The notes beneath the pieces are model-generated. The model saw only the letters and a list, made by a program, of their open reading frames with translations. It ran no database searches and was not told where the DNA came from. From Zetaproteobacteria bacterium CG_4_9_14_3_um_filter_49_83 (lineage in GTDB: Bacteria > Pseudomonadota > Zetaproteobacteria > Mariprofundales > Mariprofundaceae), in the NCBI GenBank assembly GCA_002791545.1, contig PFXG01000008.1, positions 89,522 to 153,521 of the forward strand: 64,000 nucleotides of DNA, written 5' to 3'. Below, piece after piece: positions 9,042 to 18,818 of the stretch. How positions within the stretch are numbered: the stretch's first letter is position 1; every line of letters starts with the position of its first letter. The translations under genes were made by a program, and so were the position numbers.

Positions 9042-9800
9042 TCATTCGCTTACAGCCGACTTTCGCAAGCCCAGCAAAAACTCAACATTCCCTTTCGGTC
9101 CATGAATCGGCGATTCGGTGACACCGACGATCTCAGCGCCATCGAGTTGCTCAGCCGCCATACAGCAAATTTTATCCACCGCCCATTGCCTTACCTCAGG
9201 CTCACGAACCACACCTTTACTCAGCAATTTAGGCCCCACTTCAAACTGTGGCTTAATCAACGCAACTGTCCAGCCACCGGGTTTCAGAAAAGGCCAGGCA
9301 GCAGGCAACACCCGTTCCAGCGATATAAATGACGTATCAATGACAAGCGCATCCACTTTTTCCGGCACCTGCTCATCTGTTAAACGGCAAACATGATGCT
9401 TTTCAAGGTTGATTACCCGCTCATCCTGCTGCATGCGATAGTGCAGCTGCCCGTGCCCGACATCCACCGCATACACTTTGCTTGCCCCATGTTGCAGCAG
9501 GCAATCGGTAAATCCACCAGTCGAAGCCCCGACATCCAGAGCCACGATACCCTCTGCTGAAAACGGAAATGCCTGCATGGCACCTTCCAGCTTCAAGCCG
9601 CCCCGTGAGACATAACGCAGTGTTTCCCGAACATCCAGCTCGCCATCTGTACGCACCTGCATGCCCGGCTTGTCAGCTTTTTGTCCGTTGACATAGACCA
9701 GCCCCGCCATAATCAGCGCTTGTGCCTGAGAAGTTGACTCGGCGTGACCTTGTTCAGCCACCCATTTGTCTAATCTGATTTTTTTTGCCACTGATCGCAT
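9042..9800 (-). CDS. tlyA: TlyA family rRNA (cytidine-2'-O)-methyltransferase
   Basis: 252 residues: an N-terminal S4 RNA-binding domain (about 7-65, RLDKWVAEQG...SQAQALIMAGLVYVNG), the linker YVSRGGLKLEGA, then an FtsJ-like SAM methyltransferase fold (VALDVGASTGGFTDCLLQHG). Family members 2'-O-methylate rRNA; older annotations call them haemolysins. Last gene of the xseB-ispA-dxs-tlyA operon; dxs ends 9 bp upstream. Confidence 0.9.
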   Translation of the reverse strand: MRSVAKKIRLDKWVAEQGHAESTSQAQALIMAGLVYVNGQKADKPGMQVRTDGELDVRETLRYVSRGGLKLEGAMQAFPFSAEGIVALDVGASTGGFTDCLLQHGASKVYAVDVGHGQLHYRMQQDERVINLEKHHVCRLTDEQVPEKVDALVIDTSFISLERVLPAAWPFLKPGGWTVALIKPQFEVGPKLLSKGVVREPEVRQWAVDKICCMAAEQLDGAEIVGVTESPIHGPKGNVEFLLGLRKSAVSE

Positions 9801-9809
9801 GTCGTAAAA

Positions 9810-11672
9810 TCAATCTTTGCATGCTTGATCCAGACGGGCAAAAATTGCTGCTTCATCCAGTTCAATATCTGCCAATACTTCAGCCTGTGTACCTTGCTCC
9901 ACGTAGATATCCGGCATACCCATATGAATAAATTTACCCTGCCATCCAGCGCCAAGCGCCAGCGCAGCAATTTGTTCTCCGATACCACCCTGCTGACAAC
10001 CTTCTTCGATTACAGCCAGCATTTTTCCGGGTTTTATGTGCGCGAGAATAAGAGCTTCATCCAAAGGCTTAACAAAGCGCAAATTGATCAGCGTCAATAA
10101 TTTTCCGGTTTCCCGAATGCGCCTGACAGCCTGTTGAACATCGGCAAATCGCGTACCCACACTGATAACCAAACCATGTTCACCTTCATGGATCAGTTCA
10201 CCATGCCCGACTTCCAGTGCTTTGGGTTCACATAGTTCAACACCCAGACCATTAGCACGTGGATAACGAATCGCAACCGGTCCATTGCAAGCCAGAGCAG
10301 TACAAAGCATATCCCTGAGCTCCTGCTCATCTTTGGGAGCCATGATAATCAGGCCCGGGATACAGCGTAAAAATGCCAGATCATAAGCACCGGTATGCGT
10401 TGCCCCGTCCGCACCCACCACACCCGCCCGATCAAGGCAGAACACCACCGGCAAATGCTGAATGCATACATCATGAATAATCTGATCATAAGCACGTTGA
10501 ATAAACGTTGAATAAATCGCCAGCACTGGTTTCAAGCCCTGACACGCCAAGCCTGCTGCAAATGTCGCTGCATGTTGTTCTGCAATACCCACATCGAAAC
10601 AACGCTCAGGGTGCCGCTTGGCAAAGCGCGTCAGCCCTGTCCCGCCGGGCATAGCCGCCGTAATCGCCACAATACGCGGGTCCTTATCCGCAAAGTCGGC
10701 CAGCGTATCACCAAACACCTGCGTGTAAGTCGGCATTGGATTCGAACTGCTTAATGGCTTACCTGTCTCCAGTGAATATGGGCCCAGCCCATGCCATGTT
10801 TCCGGATCTTCTTCTGCCGGAGAAAAACCGAGGCCTTTTTTAGTCAATACATGCAACAAAATCGGCCCCTGCAACTTTCTGCAATTATCCAGCGTTGGCA
10901 GCAACGCATCAAAATCGTGACCATTGATAGGCCCGATATAACGGAATCCCATCTCTTCGAATAGTGTCCCCGGCGTAATCATACCTTTCACATGCCCTTC
11001 GACGCGCTTAGCCGCATCCAGTGCGCCGGGCAATTTTTCCAGCACCCGTTTGGCTGCGTCTTTGGCTGTTGTGTACGGTTTACCCGTAATGATTCGTGCC
11101 AGATAAGAAGACATCGCTCCCACATTCGGCGCAATCGACATTTCATTGTCATTCAAAATTACCAGCAGGTTTCGCTTTTCTCCACCGGCATGGTTCAGCG
11201 CCTCAAAGGCCATACCGCCTGTCAACGCACCATCGCCAATCACGGCTACTTCATGGCTTGTGCCACCCAATAAATCACGGCCTACAGCCATTCCCAAGGC
11301 GGCTGAAATCGATGTGGAAGCATGCCCTGCTCCGAATGGATCGTGCTCTGACTCGCTGCGTTTGGTGAAACCGGACAGCCCGCCCTTCTGCCGGATGTTC
11401 TGCATCCCCTGCAAACGACCTGTCAGCATTTTATGCGGATAAGCCTGATGCCCGACATCCCAGATAAAATGGTCTTTTGGAGATTCAAACACGTAATGCA
11501 TGGCAATGGTCAGCTCGACCACACCCAAACCTGCGCCCAAATGACCGCCGATTGGCGCCAGCGTCTTGATCATATAATCGCGCATCTCTTCAGCCAGTTG
11601 CGGCAATTGTGACATACACAGCGCTTTCAGATCCGACACATCATGCATGCGATTCAATAGCGGATAACTCAT
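9810..11672 (-). CDS. dxs: 1-deoxy-D-xylulose-5-phosphate synthase
   Basis: 620 residues, normal length. It condenses pyruvate and glyceraldehyde-3-phosphate, the first step of the MEP isoprenoid pathway. The thiamine-diphosphate motif GDGALTGGMAFEALNHAG...ILNDNEMSI and the transketolase pyrimidine domain (DVGIAEQHAATFAAGLA) are present. FIWDVGHQAYPHK and GHASTSISAALGMA are further family blocks. The start overlaps the ispA stop by 4 nt. ispG, a later step of the same pathway, is also in this window at 32602. Confidence 0.97.
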   Translation of the reverse strand: MSYPLLNRMHDVSDLKALCMSQLPQLAEEMRDYMIKTLAPIGGHLGAGLGVVELTIAMHYVFESPKDHFIWDVGHQAYPHKMLTGRLQGMQNIRQKGGLSGFTKRSESEHDPFGAGHASTSISAALGMAVGRDLLGGTSHEVAVIGDGALTGGMAFEALNHAGGEKRNLLVILNDNEMSIAPNVGAMSSYLARIITGKPYTTAKDAAKRVLEKLPGALDAAKRVEGHVKGMITPGTLFEEMGFRYIGPINGHDFDALLPTLDNCRKLQGPILLHVLTKKGLGFSPAEEDPETWHGLGPYSLETGKPLSSSNPMPTYTQVFGDTLADFADKDPRIVAITAAMPGGTGLTRFAKRHPERCFDVGIAEQHAATFAAGLACQGLKPVLAIYSTFIQRAYDQIIHDVCIQHLPVVFCLDRAGVVGADGATHTGAYDLAFLRCIPGLIIMAPKDEQELRDMLCTALACNGPVAIRYPRANGLGVELCEPKALEVGHGELIHEGEHGLVISVGTRFADVQQAVRRIRETGKLLTLINLRFVKPLDEALILAHIKPGKMLAVIEEGCQQGGIGEQIAALALGAGWQGKFIHMGMPDIYVEQGTQAEVLADIELDEAAIFARLDQACKD

Positions 11673-12553
11673 TTGCCACGCTCCAAAATATAATGTGCCA
11701 AAGATTTTAATGCTTCGCCGCGTTCACCCAGCGGTTCACAGGCTTCAATAGCAAGATCTCGCATTTCCACTGCCAGCTCACGGGCGCGGGGCAGCCCCAG
11801 CACGGAAACGTAAGTCGCCTTTTGCTGAGCTTCATCCTTGCCTGCACTTTTGCCCAACGTCACTGTGTCTGCCGTAGCATCCAGAATATCATCGGCAATT
11901 TGAAATAACAGTCCCACCGCTTTGCCATAGCGACTACATGCAGCCAAAGCCTGTTCCGATGCCCCCGCCAGAATCGCTCCGGCTTCACAACACCAGCATA
12001 TCAGGGCACCGGTCTTGCGAATATGAATCTGCTCGACGCGTAAAATATCGATATCCGGCATGTGCTCACTTTGCATGTCCATGACCTGACCGGCGACCAT
12101 ACCTTGTCCGCCCGCTGCCACAGCCAAACGATGGATTAAATCGACTTTAATCGCAGCATCCACATCCAGCTCGGTTAATAATTCAAAGCTAAGCCCCTGC
12201 AAAGCATCCCCGGCAAGCACTGCGGTTGCTTCATCAAATTTCACATGGCAGGTCGGCTGCCCCCGGCGCAGCGCATCATCATCCATGCACGGCAAATCAT
12301 CATGAATCAGCGAATAGGTGTGTACACATTCAATTGCTGCAGCGGCCAGCAGAGATTTCTCCAATTCACCACCACAGGCCAGACAGGATTCGATCAACAA
12401 TGCGGGCCGAACACGCTTGCCTCCAACCATCAGAGCATATTGCATGGCTTCCCACAAACGATCGGGCACAACAGACTGGCGCTTATGTAAAGCCCGCTCC
12501 AGCGCTTGTTCAGCTTGTGACGCGTACAGCGTCAAAAATTCTGGTGGCATCAT
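11669..12553 (-). CDS. ispA: Farnesyl diphosphate synthase (polyprenyl synthetase)
   Basis: 294 residues. First aspartate-rich motif DDLPCMDDD and second motif DDILD are both visible, together with GGKRVRPALL and QIADDILDAT blocks. It builds geranyl and farnesyl diphosphate from IPP and DMAPP, feeding ubiquinone and undecaprenyl phosphate synthesis. It sits between xseB and dxs in the common proteobacterial operon order. Confidence 0.95.
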   Translation of the reverse strand: MMPPEFLTLYASQAEQALERALHKRQSVVPDRLWEAMQYALMVGGKRVRPALLIESCLACGGELEKSLLAAAAIECVHTYSLIHDDLPCMDDDALRRGQPTCHVKFDEATAVLAGDALQGLSFELLTELDVDAAIKVDLIHRLAVAAGGQGMVAGQVMDMQSEHMPDIDILRVEQIHIRKTGALICWCCEAGAILAGASEQALAACSRYGKAVGLLFQIADDILDATADTVTLGKSAGKDEAQQKATYVSVLGLPRARELAVEMRDLAIEACEPLGERGEALKSLAHYILERGK

Positions 12554-12554
12554 A

Positions 12555-12797
12555 TCAGCGATCGTTTTGATCCTGATTTAACACCTGCAACCTTTGCTCC
12601 GCCTGATCCAGCAAGGCATCACAGCGACGGGATAATTTCACACCTTGCTCAAAAGCAGCAACGCTTTCTTCAAGTGGCAACTCACCGGACTCGAGTTTCT
12701 CCACCAGTGCATTAAGCTGATGCAATGCTTGCTCGAAACTTATCGATTCAATGGCTGTAGATTCCTGAACTTCGGAGACCTTTGACTTGGACACCAC
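12555..12797 (-). CDS. xseB: Exodeoxyribonuclease VII small subunit
   Basis: About 80 residues. The open frame extends upstream to 12971, but that part overlaps lipB and has no family similarity. The GTG pair at 12797/12794 behind AGGGAG is the likely start. The core [36 protein letters not shown] is cut here only for description; blocks [11 protein letters not shown] and FEQGVKL are diagnostic of XseB. Partner of the large subunit XseA, which is not in this window. First gene of the operon with ispA, dxs and tlyA. Confidence 0.9.
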   Translation of the reverse strand: MVSKSKVSEVQESTAIESISFEQALHQLNALVEKLESGELPLEESVAAFEQGVKLSRRCDALLDQAEQRLQVLNQDQNDR

Positions 12798-12938
12798 GCA
12801 TTCTCCCTTACTGCTGAACTTAGGACACTCTGAATAAACACAGAATACCTTAACAGTCGCCGATTGTATGAGAAACAGGCTTTTGGGTAAATGCCCATGT
12901 CTCTTCCATGTTCCCGGCGGCTTGATTAGCCTGAGCCA

Positions 12939-13559
12939 ATGAACCCATGGCGTTTTATTCAGCACCAGCAACAGACTTATCCTGACTCACTGGCTGAGCA
13001 GGAGAATGTCGTTGCCGATATCCTTGCAGGCAAGCAGGGCAACACCATCATTTTCACCGGGCATCCGCCGATTTACACCCTGGGCACTTCCGCTCGCGAA
13101 GAAGATATCCTCAATCGCAATGTCGATGGTGAATTGATCTCTGTCTTTGCCAGCGGACGCGGTGGTGAAATCACCTATCATGGCCCCGGCCAGCTCATCT
13201 GTTACGTCCTGCGTGATTTAAGAGAGCATCAGGATCTGCATCGGCATGTACAGCAACTGGAGGAGCTGATCATCAGAACGCTGGCGCATTTCAGCATTAC
13301 TGCGTCACGCAATCCGCGCGGCATCGGTGTATGGGCCGGAGATGAAAAGATTGCGGCTGTTGGCGTGCGCTGTCGGAAGTGGGTCACCTTTCACGGTATT
13401 GCTCTGAACATCCATCCGAACCTGAAACATTTTTCCGGCATCGTGCCCTGCGGTATGCGGGACGCTCCTGTTACTTCGATGCATGAGCTGGGCGTAAAAG
13501 CCTCACGCGAAGAGGTCGAGTCATTCGTCCGCCGCATCGCTGCCGCTATTTTTTCTTAA
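12939..13559 (+). CDS. lipB: Octanoyl-[acyl-carrier-protein]:protein N-octanoyltransferase
   Basis: 206 residues. It transfers octanoate from ACP to lipoyl domains. Catalytic K137 (EKIAAVGVR) and C171 (GIVPCGM) are present, with the [13 protein letters not shown] and HGIALN blocks of LipB. Divergent from xseB with about 140 bp between starts. No lipA is visible next to it. Confidence 0.95.
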   Translation: MNPWRFIQHQQQTYPDSLAEQENVVADILAGKQGNTIIFTGHPPIYTLGTSAREEDILNRNVDGELISVFASGRGGEITYHGPGQLICYVLRDLREHQDLHRHVQQLEELIIRTLAHFSITASRNPRGIGVWAGDEKIAAVGVRCRKWVTFHGIALNIHPNLKHFSGIVPCGMRDAPVTSMHELGVKASREEVESFVRRIAAAIFS

Positions 13560-13581
13560 GCGCCGGAATTACTTCCGCTTA
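13557..13581. terminator. Imperfect inverted repeat over two convergent stop codons
   Basis: TAAGCG...CGCTTA arms with inner GGAA/TTCC pairing and a 3-nt bulge cover the stops of lipB and of the convergent cNMP-binding gene. It could reduce read-through, but there is no T-tract on the expected side. Confidence 0.28.
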
Positions 13582-14699
13582 TCGGGTAGTGGCGCATGCC
13601 AGCCTTCGAGATTTTCCAGACCATGCTGCTTCACCCATTCTTCAAAATCACTGTAGGCTATTATCAGTGAAGAAAACACCTGCCTGGGAATACAGCAAAT
13701 AATGCAGCGATTTTCGACCTCAAAATAAACACCCTCAGGCACTGTCAAATAACGGTACACATCACCCAGCATATGTTTGGAAGGAAAAGTAACCGAATAT
13801 CGTTCGTCATCGCTGTCGCGCCAACTCAGCATCTCGCCATGCAGCACAATGCAACAATGTGTGCGGAACATTTCGGTGTGTTCAACAGGACCCTGCCTGA
13901 GTACCAGTACGCGCGATCGCTGACCAATCCAGCGACGGTCTTCGACAATCACATGAGCAAAAGCAGGATGCGCATATGTCATCGATTCGACCAGACGTTG
14001 CTGAATAATCTGCATCAAACGTTCACCGGCAAACGTTGAATGCTTAGCCAGTTTCTTGATATGATGACTGGTAAATTCAAGTAACAACGAAGGTGCGCAT
14101 GCCGATACAGTGGCTGTTCTCGGCAACTTATAAATACAGGCAAACTCGCCAAAAAAGTTGCCTGCCTTGAGATTGGTGACCACAACATTCTGTCCACGAT
14201 TGTTGGTAACACTCACATCAACCGTACCTTCGAGAATCAGATAAAACGTCTGGCCTATCTCACCCTGACGAATGATATCTTCACCCGATGCAATTGTTTT
14301 CAGATTACCCTGACGAATAAAGTCCATCGCCTCGCCATCTGAAAGTCGCGCTATCAATGAAAATGTTCGATCCAGCTCAGGCAGCGATCCGCTTTCTTCG
14401 GTCAGCAATGCCACCGCCATCAATGATTCCAGCTCATCTTTTTCGGGGTGATCCAGTTGTTTGCAAATTTGCAGAAATCCCATGGCATCCGATGCCGCGC
14501 CACGCGCCAGTAAATTCCGCGCCATTTGCATCGCAACCTGTTGCGCCATGGCCTGATTTTGATTTTCCCGGTACATCTGAATCAACGGACGCACAATATG
14601 CACATCATCCGGGAATGCGCGCCACAGCATTTCATATATATTTTGCAATTGACCCTGATCGTCTGCCATTGCCTGATCATAACGTCGCCTATTCGCCAT
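13569..14699 (-). CDS. Cyclic nucleotide-binding domain protein with helical N-terminus
   Basis: 376 residues. Residues about 1-110 are helical and TPR-like (IYEMLWRAFPDDVHIVRPLI, then MYRENQNQAMAQQVAMQMAR). A cNMP-binding barrel follows at about 130-235: IASGEDIIRQGEIGQTFYLI and the phosphate cassette FFGEFACIYKLPRTATV with Glu and Arg both kept, so ligand binding is likely. The C-terminal ~140 residues resemble a second, degenerate barrel (VLRQGPVEHTEMF...VLHGEML). No output domain is recognisable. It may relay cNMP to a protein partner. Confidence 0.78.
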   Translation of the reverse strand: MANRRRYDQAMADDQGQLQNIYEMLWRAFPDDVHIVRPLIQMYRENQNQAMAQQVAMQMARNLLARGAASDAMGFLQICKQLDHPEKDELESLMAVALLTEESGSLPELDRTFSLIARLSDGEAMDFIRQGNLKTIASGEDIIRQGEIGQTFYLILEGTVDVSVTNNRGQNVVVTNLKAGNFFGEFACIYKLPRTATVSACAPSLLLEFTSHHIKKLAKHSTFAGERLMQIIQQRLVESMTYAHPAFAHVIVEDRRWIGQRSRVLVLRQGPVEHTEMFRTHCCIVLHGEMLSWRDSDDERYSVTFPSKHMLGDVYRYLTVPEGVYFEVENRCIICCIPRQVFSSLIIAYSDFEEWVKQHGLENLEGWHAPLPDKRK

Positions 14700-14797
14700 G
14701 TCACCCGTCTAAACTCAAAAGCAGCGCCCGATGTTAAAAGTTAGTAAAAGTGTTCGCAAAAGTAGATTTCACCGCCAGGCAGTGCCATACTCACTTC

Positions 14798-15514
14798 ATG
14801 ATTCATATACATACTTCCAGCAGCGTTCCCGAAGGCCATCATGTGCGTGTCAACCGGCTCATGCCTGTGCCCGGCTTACGCAATTTCGACCCGTTTGTGC
14901 TGTGGGATCATTTCGACATCAGCAGTGGCGGATTCCCTGCTCACCCGCATCGCGGCTTTGAAGCTATCACCTACATGTTTGCCGGTGGCATGCAACACAA
15001 GGACAATCTGGGCAATGAAGGCACCGTCCACGCCGGTGGTGCGCAGCGCTTCACCGCCGGGCGCGACATCGAACATTCCGAGATGCCGGACCAACACGCT
15101 GAGGGCATTCAGCTGTGGATTAATCTGCCGCAGCGGCAGAAACTCATCGCACCTTCATATCAGCAAGTCGAAAAAGCTGACATTATCGAAACATCCGAAA
15201 ATGGCATACGCACCAGTCACATTGTGGGCAAGCAGGGTGCCATTCAACTGCAAACAGACGTCGAATATCTGGATATTCACATGCAGACAGGCAGCTCCCT
15301 GCAACGTGAGATTCCCTCAGGCATGCGTGGTTTTATTTATGTGCTGCAAGGCGAGTTGTCATTAAGCCAGCATCGTTTGTCGATAAATCAGGCCGCTCTC
15401 ATTGAACTTGAAACATCATTAGTGATCAAAGCTCACTGCGAAGTGCATTTGATGTGGTGTTTTGGCCAGCCTCTGCATCAACCGATTTTCCAGCACGGAC
15501 CATTTGTCGACTAG
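14798..15514 (+). CDS. Pirin family protein
   Basis: About 238 residues, a bicupin. The metal-site block FPAHPHRGFEAITYMFAG, and DIEHSEMP later in the N-terminal cupin, are pirin signatures; GMRGFIYVLQGELSL is the C-terminal cupin. A GTG at 14750 also opens the frame, but the ATG at 14798 begins at the conserved IHTSSSVPEGHHVRVNRLMP start. Some family members are quercetinases or redox-linked regulators; the role here is not determined. It lies 9 bp upstream of the globin gene, so the two are probably co-transcribed. Confidence 0.88.
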   Translation: MIHIHTSSSVPEGHHVRVNRLMPVPGLRNFDPFVLWDHFDISSGGFPAHPHRGFEAITYMFAGGMQHKDNLGNEGTVHAGGAQRFTAGRDIEHSEMPDQHAEGIQLWINLPQRQKLIAPSYQQVEKADIIETSENGIRTSHIVGKQGAIQLQTDVEYLDIHMQTGSSLQREIPSGMRGFIYVLQGELSLSQHRLSINQAALIELETSLVIKAHCEVHLMWCFGQPLHQPIFQHGPFVD

Positions 15515-15523
15515 GAGCAACAC

Positions 15524-15961
15524 ATGAACAGTAAACCCACCCTGTTTGAACAACTAGGCGGACTCTCGACACTGGAACGCGTTCACAAACGATTTTATGA
15601 CGCCATTTACGCCCACCCATGGCTGGGCCGCTTCTTTGAAAGTCACACTCAGCAAGCCATTGAGCTGCGCCAGAGCCAATTTATGGCGGAGAAGTTCGGT
15701 GCCGACATCCGATATCCCGGCATGGCACTGGAACTGGCTCACCGCAGGATGTTTATCCCCGAAGAATTACTGCAATTGCGCCAGTCAATCCTGCGAAATG
15801 CCTTGCAAGAAGAGCGCATCCCGGAGGCACTAATTCGTCGCTGGCTGAAAATTGATCACGCGTTCTGGAAGCAGATTCGCAACGACTCACCGGATCAGTT
15901 CAATAGCATCGACCTAAAGTATGAACGCCCTTTCATTGTCGAGAATCCGGAGAACATTTAA
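15524..15961 (+). CDS. Truncated haemoglobin-like protein
   Basis: 145 residues. TLFEQLGGLSTLERVHKRFY is the N-terminal helix pattern of truncated globins. HPWLGRFFES and QSQFMAEKFG lead to the proximal-His region LELAHRRMFI, which would bind haem iron. Bacterial members bind O2 or NO. Start ATG at 15524 follows AGGAG. The pairing with pirin is suggestive of oxidative or nitrosative stress, an inference only. Confidence 0.82.
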   Translation: MNSKPTLFEQLGGLSTLERVHKRFYDAIYAHPWLGRFFESHTQQAIELRQSQFMAEKFGADIRYPGMALELAHRRMFIPEELLQLRQSILRNALQEERIPEALIRRWLKIDHAFWKQIRNDSPDQFNSIDLKYERPFIVENPENI

Positions 15962-16028
15962 GCGATTTATTATCTATGCTCGGTAGCGCACAGACAGGCA
16001 GCAAGTAGCCTCTACCATGGAGGTTAAC

Positions 16029-18779
16029 ATGAATGACGACCGGGAAATTTTACCGCAAGATGTGTTAACACATATTCATCAGCTACCGCTGGATGAGGTA
16101 CTGACACGACTGTCGACCTCAGCTGCAGGGCTGGATAATACTGAGGTGCGGGTGCGGCGGAAGGCGTATGGCATCAATCAGTTGACGCAGAAGCATGAAA
16201 AACCGCTTATTGTGCAGTTTCTGCTGCAATTCCATAATCTCTTCTCCTATCTGCTGCTCACTGGCGCGGCGCTCTCCTTTACCAGTGAGCTGCTGGTGCG
16301 TGATGCGGGTTCGCTGTTTGTCGCCTGGGCACTGCTTGGCGTTACTGTGCTCAATGCCGCCTTTACCTTTTTTCAGGAGTATCGCGCCAAGAAGGCGATG
16401 AAATCCTTTGCCAACCTGATGACCTCACAGGTGGTGGTGTTGCGCAATGGCGAAAAGTTGCAGGTGGATTCGAAACGGCTGGTGCCGGGCGACATCATGC
16501 TGCTTAGCGAAGGGGACAAGGTGACCGCCGATGCGCGGCTGATTGAGCAGAATATGCTCAAGGTGGATCACTCGGCGCTGACCGGCGAGAGCGAGCCGCA
16601 GCTACGCAGTCTGGAGGCGACCAGCGGCAATGTGCTGCGCAGTCGCAATATGGTCTTCAGCGGCACCCATGTGCAGTCGGGGTTGGGCACAGCGGTGGTG
16701 GTGGCCACCGGCGATGTCACCCAGATCGGCCATATCGCCCGCGAAACAAGCGCGGTGAGCTCGCAAACGTCCCACCTGCAGGGGCAGATCAGCCACTTCA
16801 TCCGCATCATCTCCTACATCGCCATCGCCCTCGGTGTCAGCTTCTTTCTCCTCGGTGTCGTGGTCACGCAGAGCCCTCTGTGGATCAATCTGGTGTTTGC
16901 CATCGGCATCATCGTTGCCAATGTGCCGGAGGGGCTGCTGCCAACGGTAACACTCACCCTCTCCATCGCCGCCCAGCGTATGGCCAAACTTAATGTGCTG
17001 GTAAAAAATATCGATGCCATTGAGACCCTCGGTAGCATCACCGTTATCTGCTCGGACAAGACCGGAACACTCACTGAAAACCATCTCAACGTGCACTGCA
17101 TCTGCCTCGGCGGTCACTGCTATGCGTTTGATCGCGAAGCCAAACGACTCAATATGGATGGTCGCCATGTCCACCTGCGCACCATCCCCGGCATGCAGGA
17201 TTTCAACGACATCCTGCTGCTGTGCAACAACAGCACCCTCACCGCCGAACGCAGCTTCGGCGATGCCACCGAGCTCTGCCTGAAGCGCTTCGTCGGTGCC
17301 TTCGCCAATATCGGCTACATCGAATCCAACCAGCCACGCCTGCATGAGCTCCCCTTCTCCTCGGAGAGTCGCTACATGGTGACCGTGAACCGATTTCACT
17401 CGCCCAACGCCCGCGCCTACATGAAGGGGGCGACGGTGGTGGTGTTGGAGCATTGCAGCCACTACTTTGAACAGGGGGAGCAGCTTGAGCTGACTGATAC
17501 GGTGCGCCAGCGCATCATCGCGCAGAACAGCGGCTACGCGGCGCAGGGTTTCCGTGTGCTCGGCTGCGCGTTGAAATCTGTCGAGCCGGAGCACGCGGCC
17601 ATTGAGGATGGCTTCTGTTTCTATGGTCTGGTGGTGATGCAGGATCCACCACGCCCCGAGGTGGCGGCATCGGTACATACCTGCCGTCAGGCAGGCATCC
17701 GGGTGATGGTGATCTCCGGCGATCACGGCTCCACCGTGCTGAGCATCGCCCGCCAGACCGGCATTGTGCAGGGTGATAACCCGACGGTGATTAGCGGCGA
17801 CGATCTGCATCAGTATGACGATGCGACGTTAAAGGAGGCGCTGACCGCACCGGAGGTGCTTTTTGCGCGTGCGTTACCACGCGACAAGCTGCGCATTGTT
17901 ACTATGCTCAAGGAGATGGGCGAAGTGGTGGCGGTTACCGGCGACGGGGTGAATGATGCGCCGGCGTTGCGCCGCGCCGATGTCGGTATCGCCATGGGAA
18001 AATCGGGCACCGAGGTGGCCAAGGAGGCGGCCGATATTGTGCTGCTGGATGATAACTTCGCCTCCATCGTCAACGCCATCCGCGCCGGGCGCACCGCCTA
18101 CGACAACATCAAGGGGTTCATCACCTACATCCTGACCAGCAACACGCCGGAGATTGTGCCGTTCCTGCTCTTTATTCTGCTCGGCTGGCCACTGGCCCTG
18201 CCGGTGCTGCTCATTCTGGCCATCGACCTCGGCACCGACATGCTGCCAGCCATCGGCCTCGGCACCGAAAGCCCGGAGGATGACATCATGTGCCGCAAGC
18301 CGCGCTCGCCCGCAGCAAAACTGCTCAACTGGCGCATGATCGCCCGCTCCTACGGCTTCATCGGTCCACTACAAACCGCCTTCGCTTATATCATCTTCTT
18401 CGATATTCTGTTCGATGGCGGCTGGAACTGGGGCGTGGCGCTGGCAATCAGCTCCCCGCTCTACATGCAGGCGATCACCGGCTTCTTCGCCACGGTGATT
18501 ATCACCCAGATCTTCAACGTCTTCGCCTGCCGCACCAGCAAACTATCGATGTTCAGCAAGGGGCTGTTCAGCAACCCTTTGATCCTGATCGGCATCGCCA
18601 GCGAACTGGCCCTGCTGGCAGCCATCGCCCTCACCCCACTTGGCAACGTCATCTTCGGCACCGCCCCCTTCGATGCAGGCTACCTGCCGCTGATGCTGCT
18701 GTTCGGTGCCATCATCCTCGCCTGTGAAGAGGCCCGCAAATATCTCTACCGCAGCCGTGGAATCTTCGGCCTGGAGTAG
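16029..18779 (+). CDS. P2C-type (Na+/K+-ATPase-like) cation-transporting P-type ATPase
   Basis: About 916 residues. ATG at 16029 is chosen because GGAGG lies 5 nt upstream, inside the longer frame from 16017. Order: N-terminal cation-ATPase domain, TGES actuator loop, M4 motif NVPEGLLPTVTLTLS, phosphorylated Asp in DKTGTLT (about residue 343), the hinge GDGVNDAPALRRADVGIAMG, M5 YILTSNTPEIVPFLLF and M6 AIDLGTDMLPAIGLG. M4-M6 match animal Na+/K+- and H+/K+-ATPase alpha subunits more than calcium pumps, keeping the Glu of M4, Asn/Glu of M5 and both Asp of M6. No beta subunit is nearby. Third positions are richer in G and C than in flanking genes, which hints at transfer. The last 216 bp are duplicated at 20038. 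Confidence 0.92.
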   Translation: MNDDREILPQDVLTHIHQLPLDEVLTRLSTSAAGLDNTEVRVRRKAYGINQLTQKHEKPLIVQFLLQFHNLFSYLLLTGAALSFTSELLVRDAGSLFVAWALLGVTVLNAAFTFFQEYRAKKAMKSFANLMTSQVVVLRNGEKLQVDSKRLVPGDIMLLSEGDKVTADARLIEQNMLKVDHSALTGESEPQLRSLEATSGNVLRSRNMVFSGTHVQSGLGTAVVVATGDVTQIGHIARETSAVSSQTSHLQGQISHFIRIISYIAIALGVSFFLLGVVVTQSPLWINLVFAIGIIVANVPEGLLPTVTLTLSIAAQRMAKLNVLVKNIDAIETLGSITVICSDKTGTLTENHLNVHCICLGGHCYAFDREAKRLNMDGRHVHLRTIPGMQDFNDILLLCNNSTLTAERSFGDATELCLKRFVGAFANIGYIESNQPRLHELPFSSESRYMVTVNRFHSPNARAYMKGATVVVLEHCSHYFEQGEQLELTDTVRQRIIAQNSGYAAQGFRVLGCALKSVEPEHAAIEDGFCFYGLVVMQDPPRPEVAASVHTCRQAGIRVMVISGDHGSTVLSIARQTGIVQGDNPTVISGDDLHQYDDATLKEALTAPEVLFARALPRDKLRIVTMLKEMGEVVAVTGDGVNDAPALRRADVGIAMGKSGTEVAKEAADIVLLDDNFASIVNAIRAGRTAYDNIKGFITYILTSNTPEIVPFLLFILLGWPLALPVLLILAIDLGTDMLPAIGLGTESPEDDIMCRKPRSPAAKLLNWRMIARSYGFIGPLQTAFAYIIFFDILFDGGWNWGVALAISSPLYMQAITGFFATVIITQIFNVFACRTSKLSMFSKGLFSNPLILIGIASELALLAAIALTPLGNVIFGTAPFDAGYLPLMLLFGAIILACEEARKYLYRSRGIFGLE
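18564..18779 (+). repeat. Direct repeat copy A: 3' end of the ATPase gene
   Basis: The terminal 216 bp of the ATPase gene, stop included, recur at 20038-20253 in the same orientation. By hand alignment 16 of 216 positions differ (about 93% identity), with no indel. Similarity stops at the stop codon and does not extend upstream, where the two copies diverge abruptly. Confidence 0.92.
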
Positions 18780-18818
18780 ACGATGGGAAACCGGCAAGCG
18801 ATCTCTGCATCCTGCCAA

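Noticed and set aside
16602..17810. 402-codon antisense open frame within the ATPase gene
   Set aside because: GC-rich third positions in the ATPase open this antisense frame; the peptide is His/Asp-rich with no recognisable fold.
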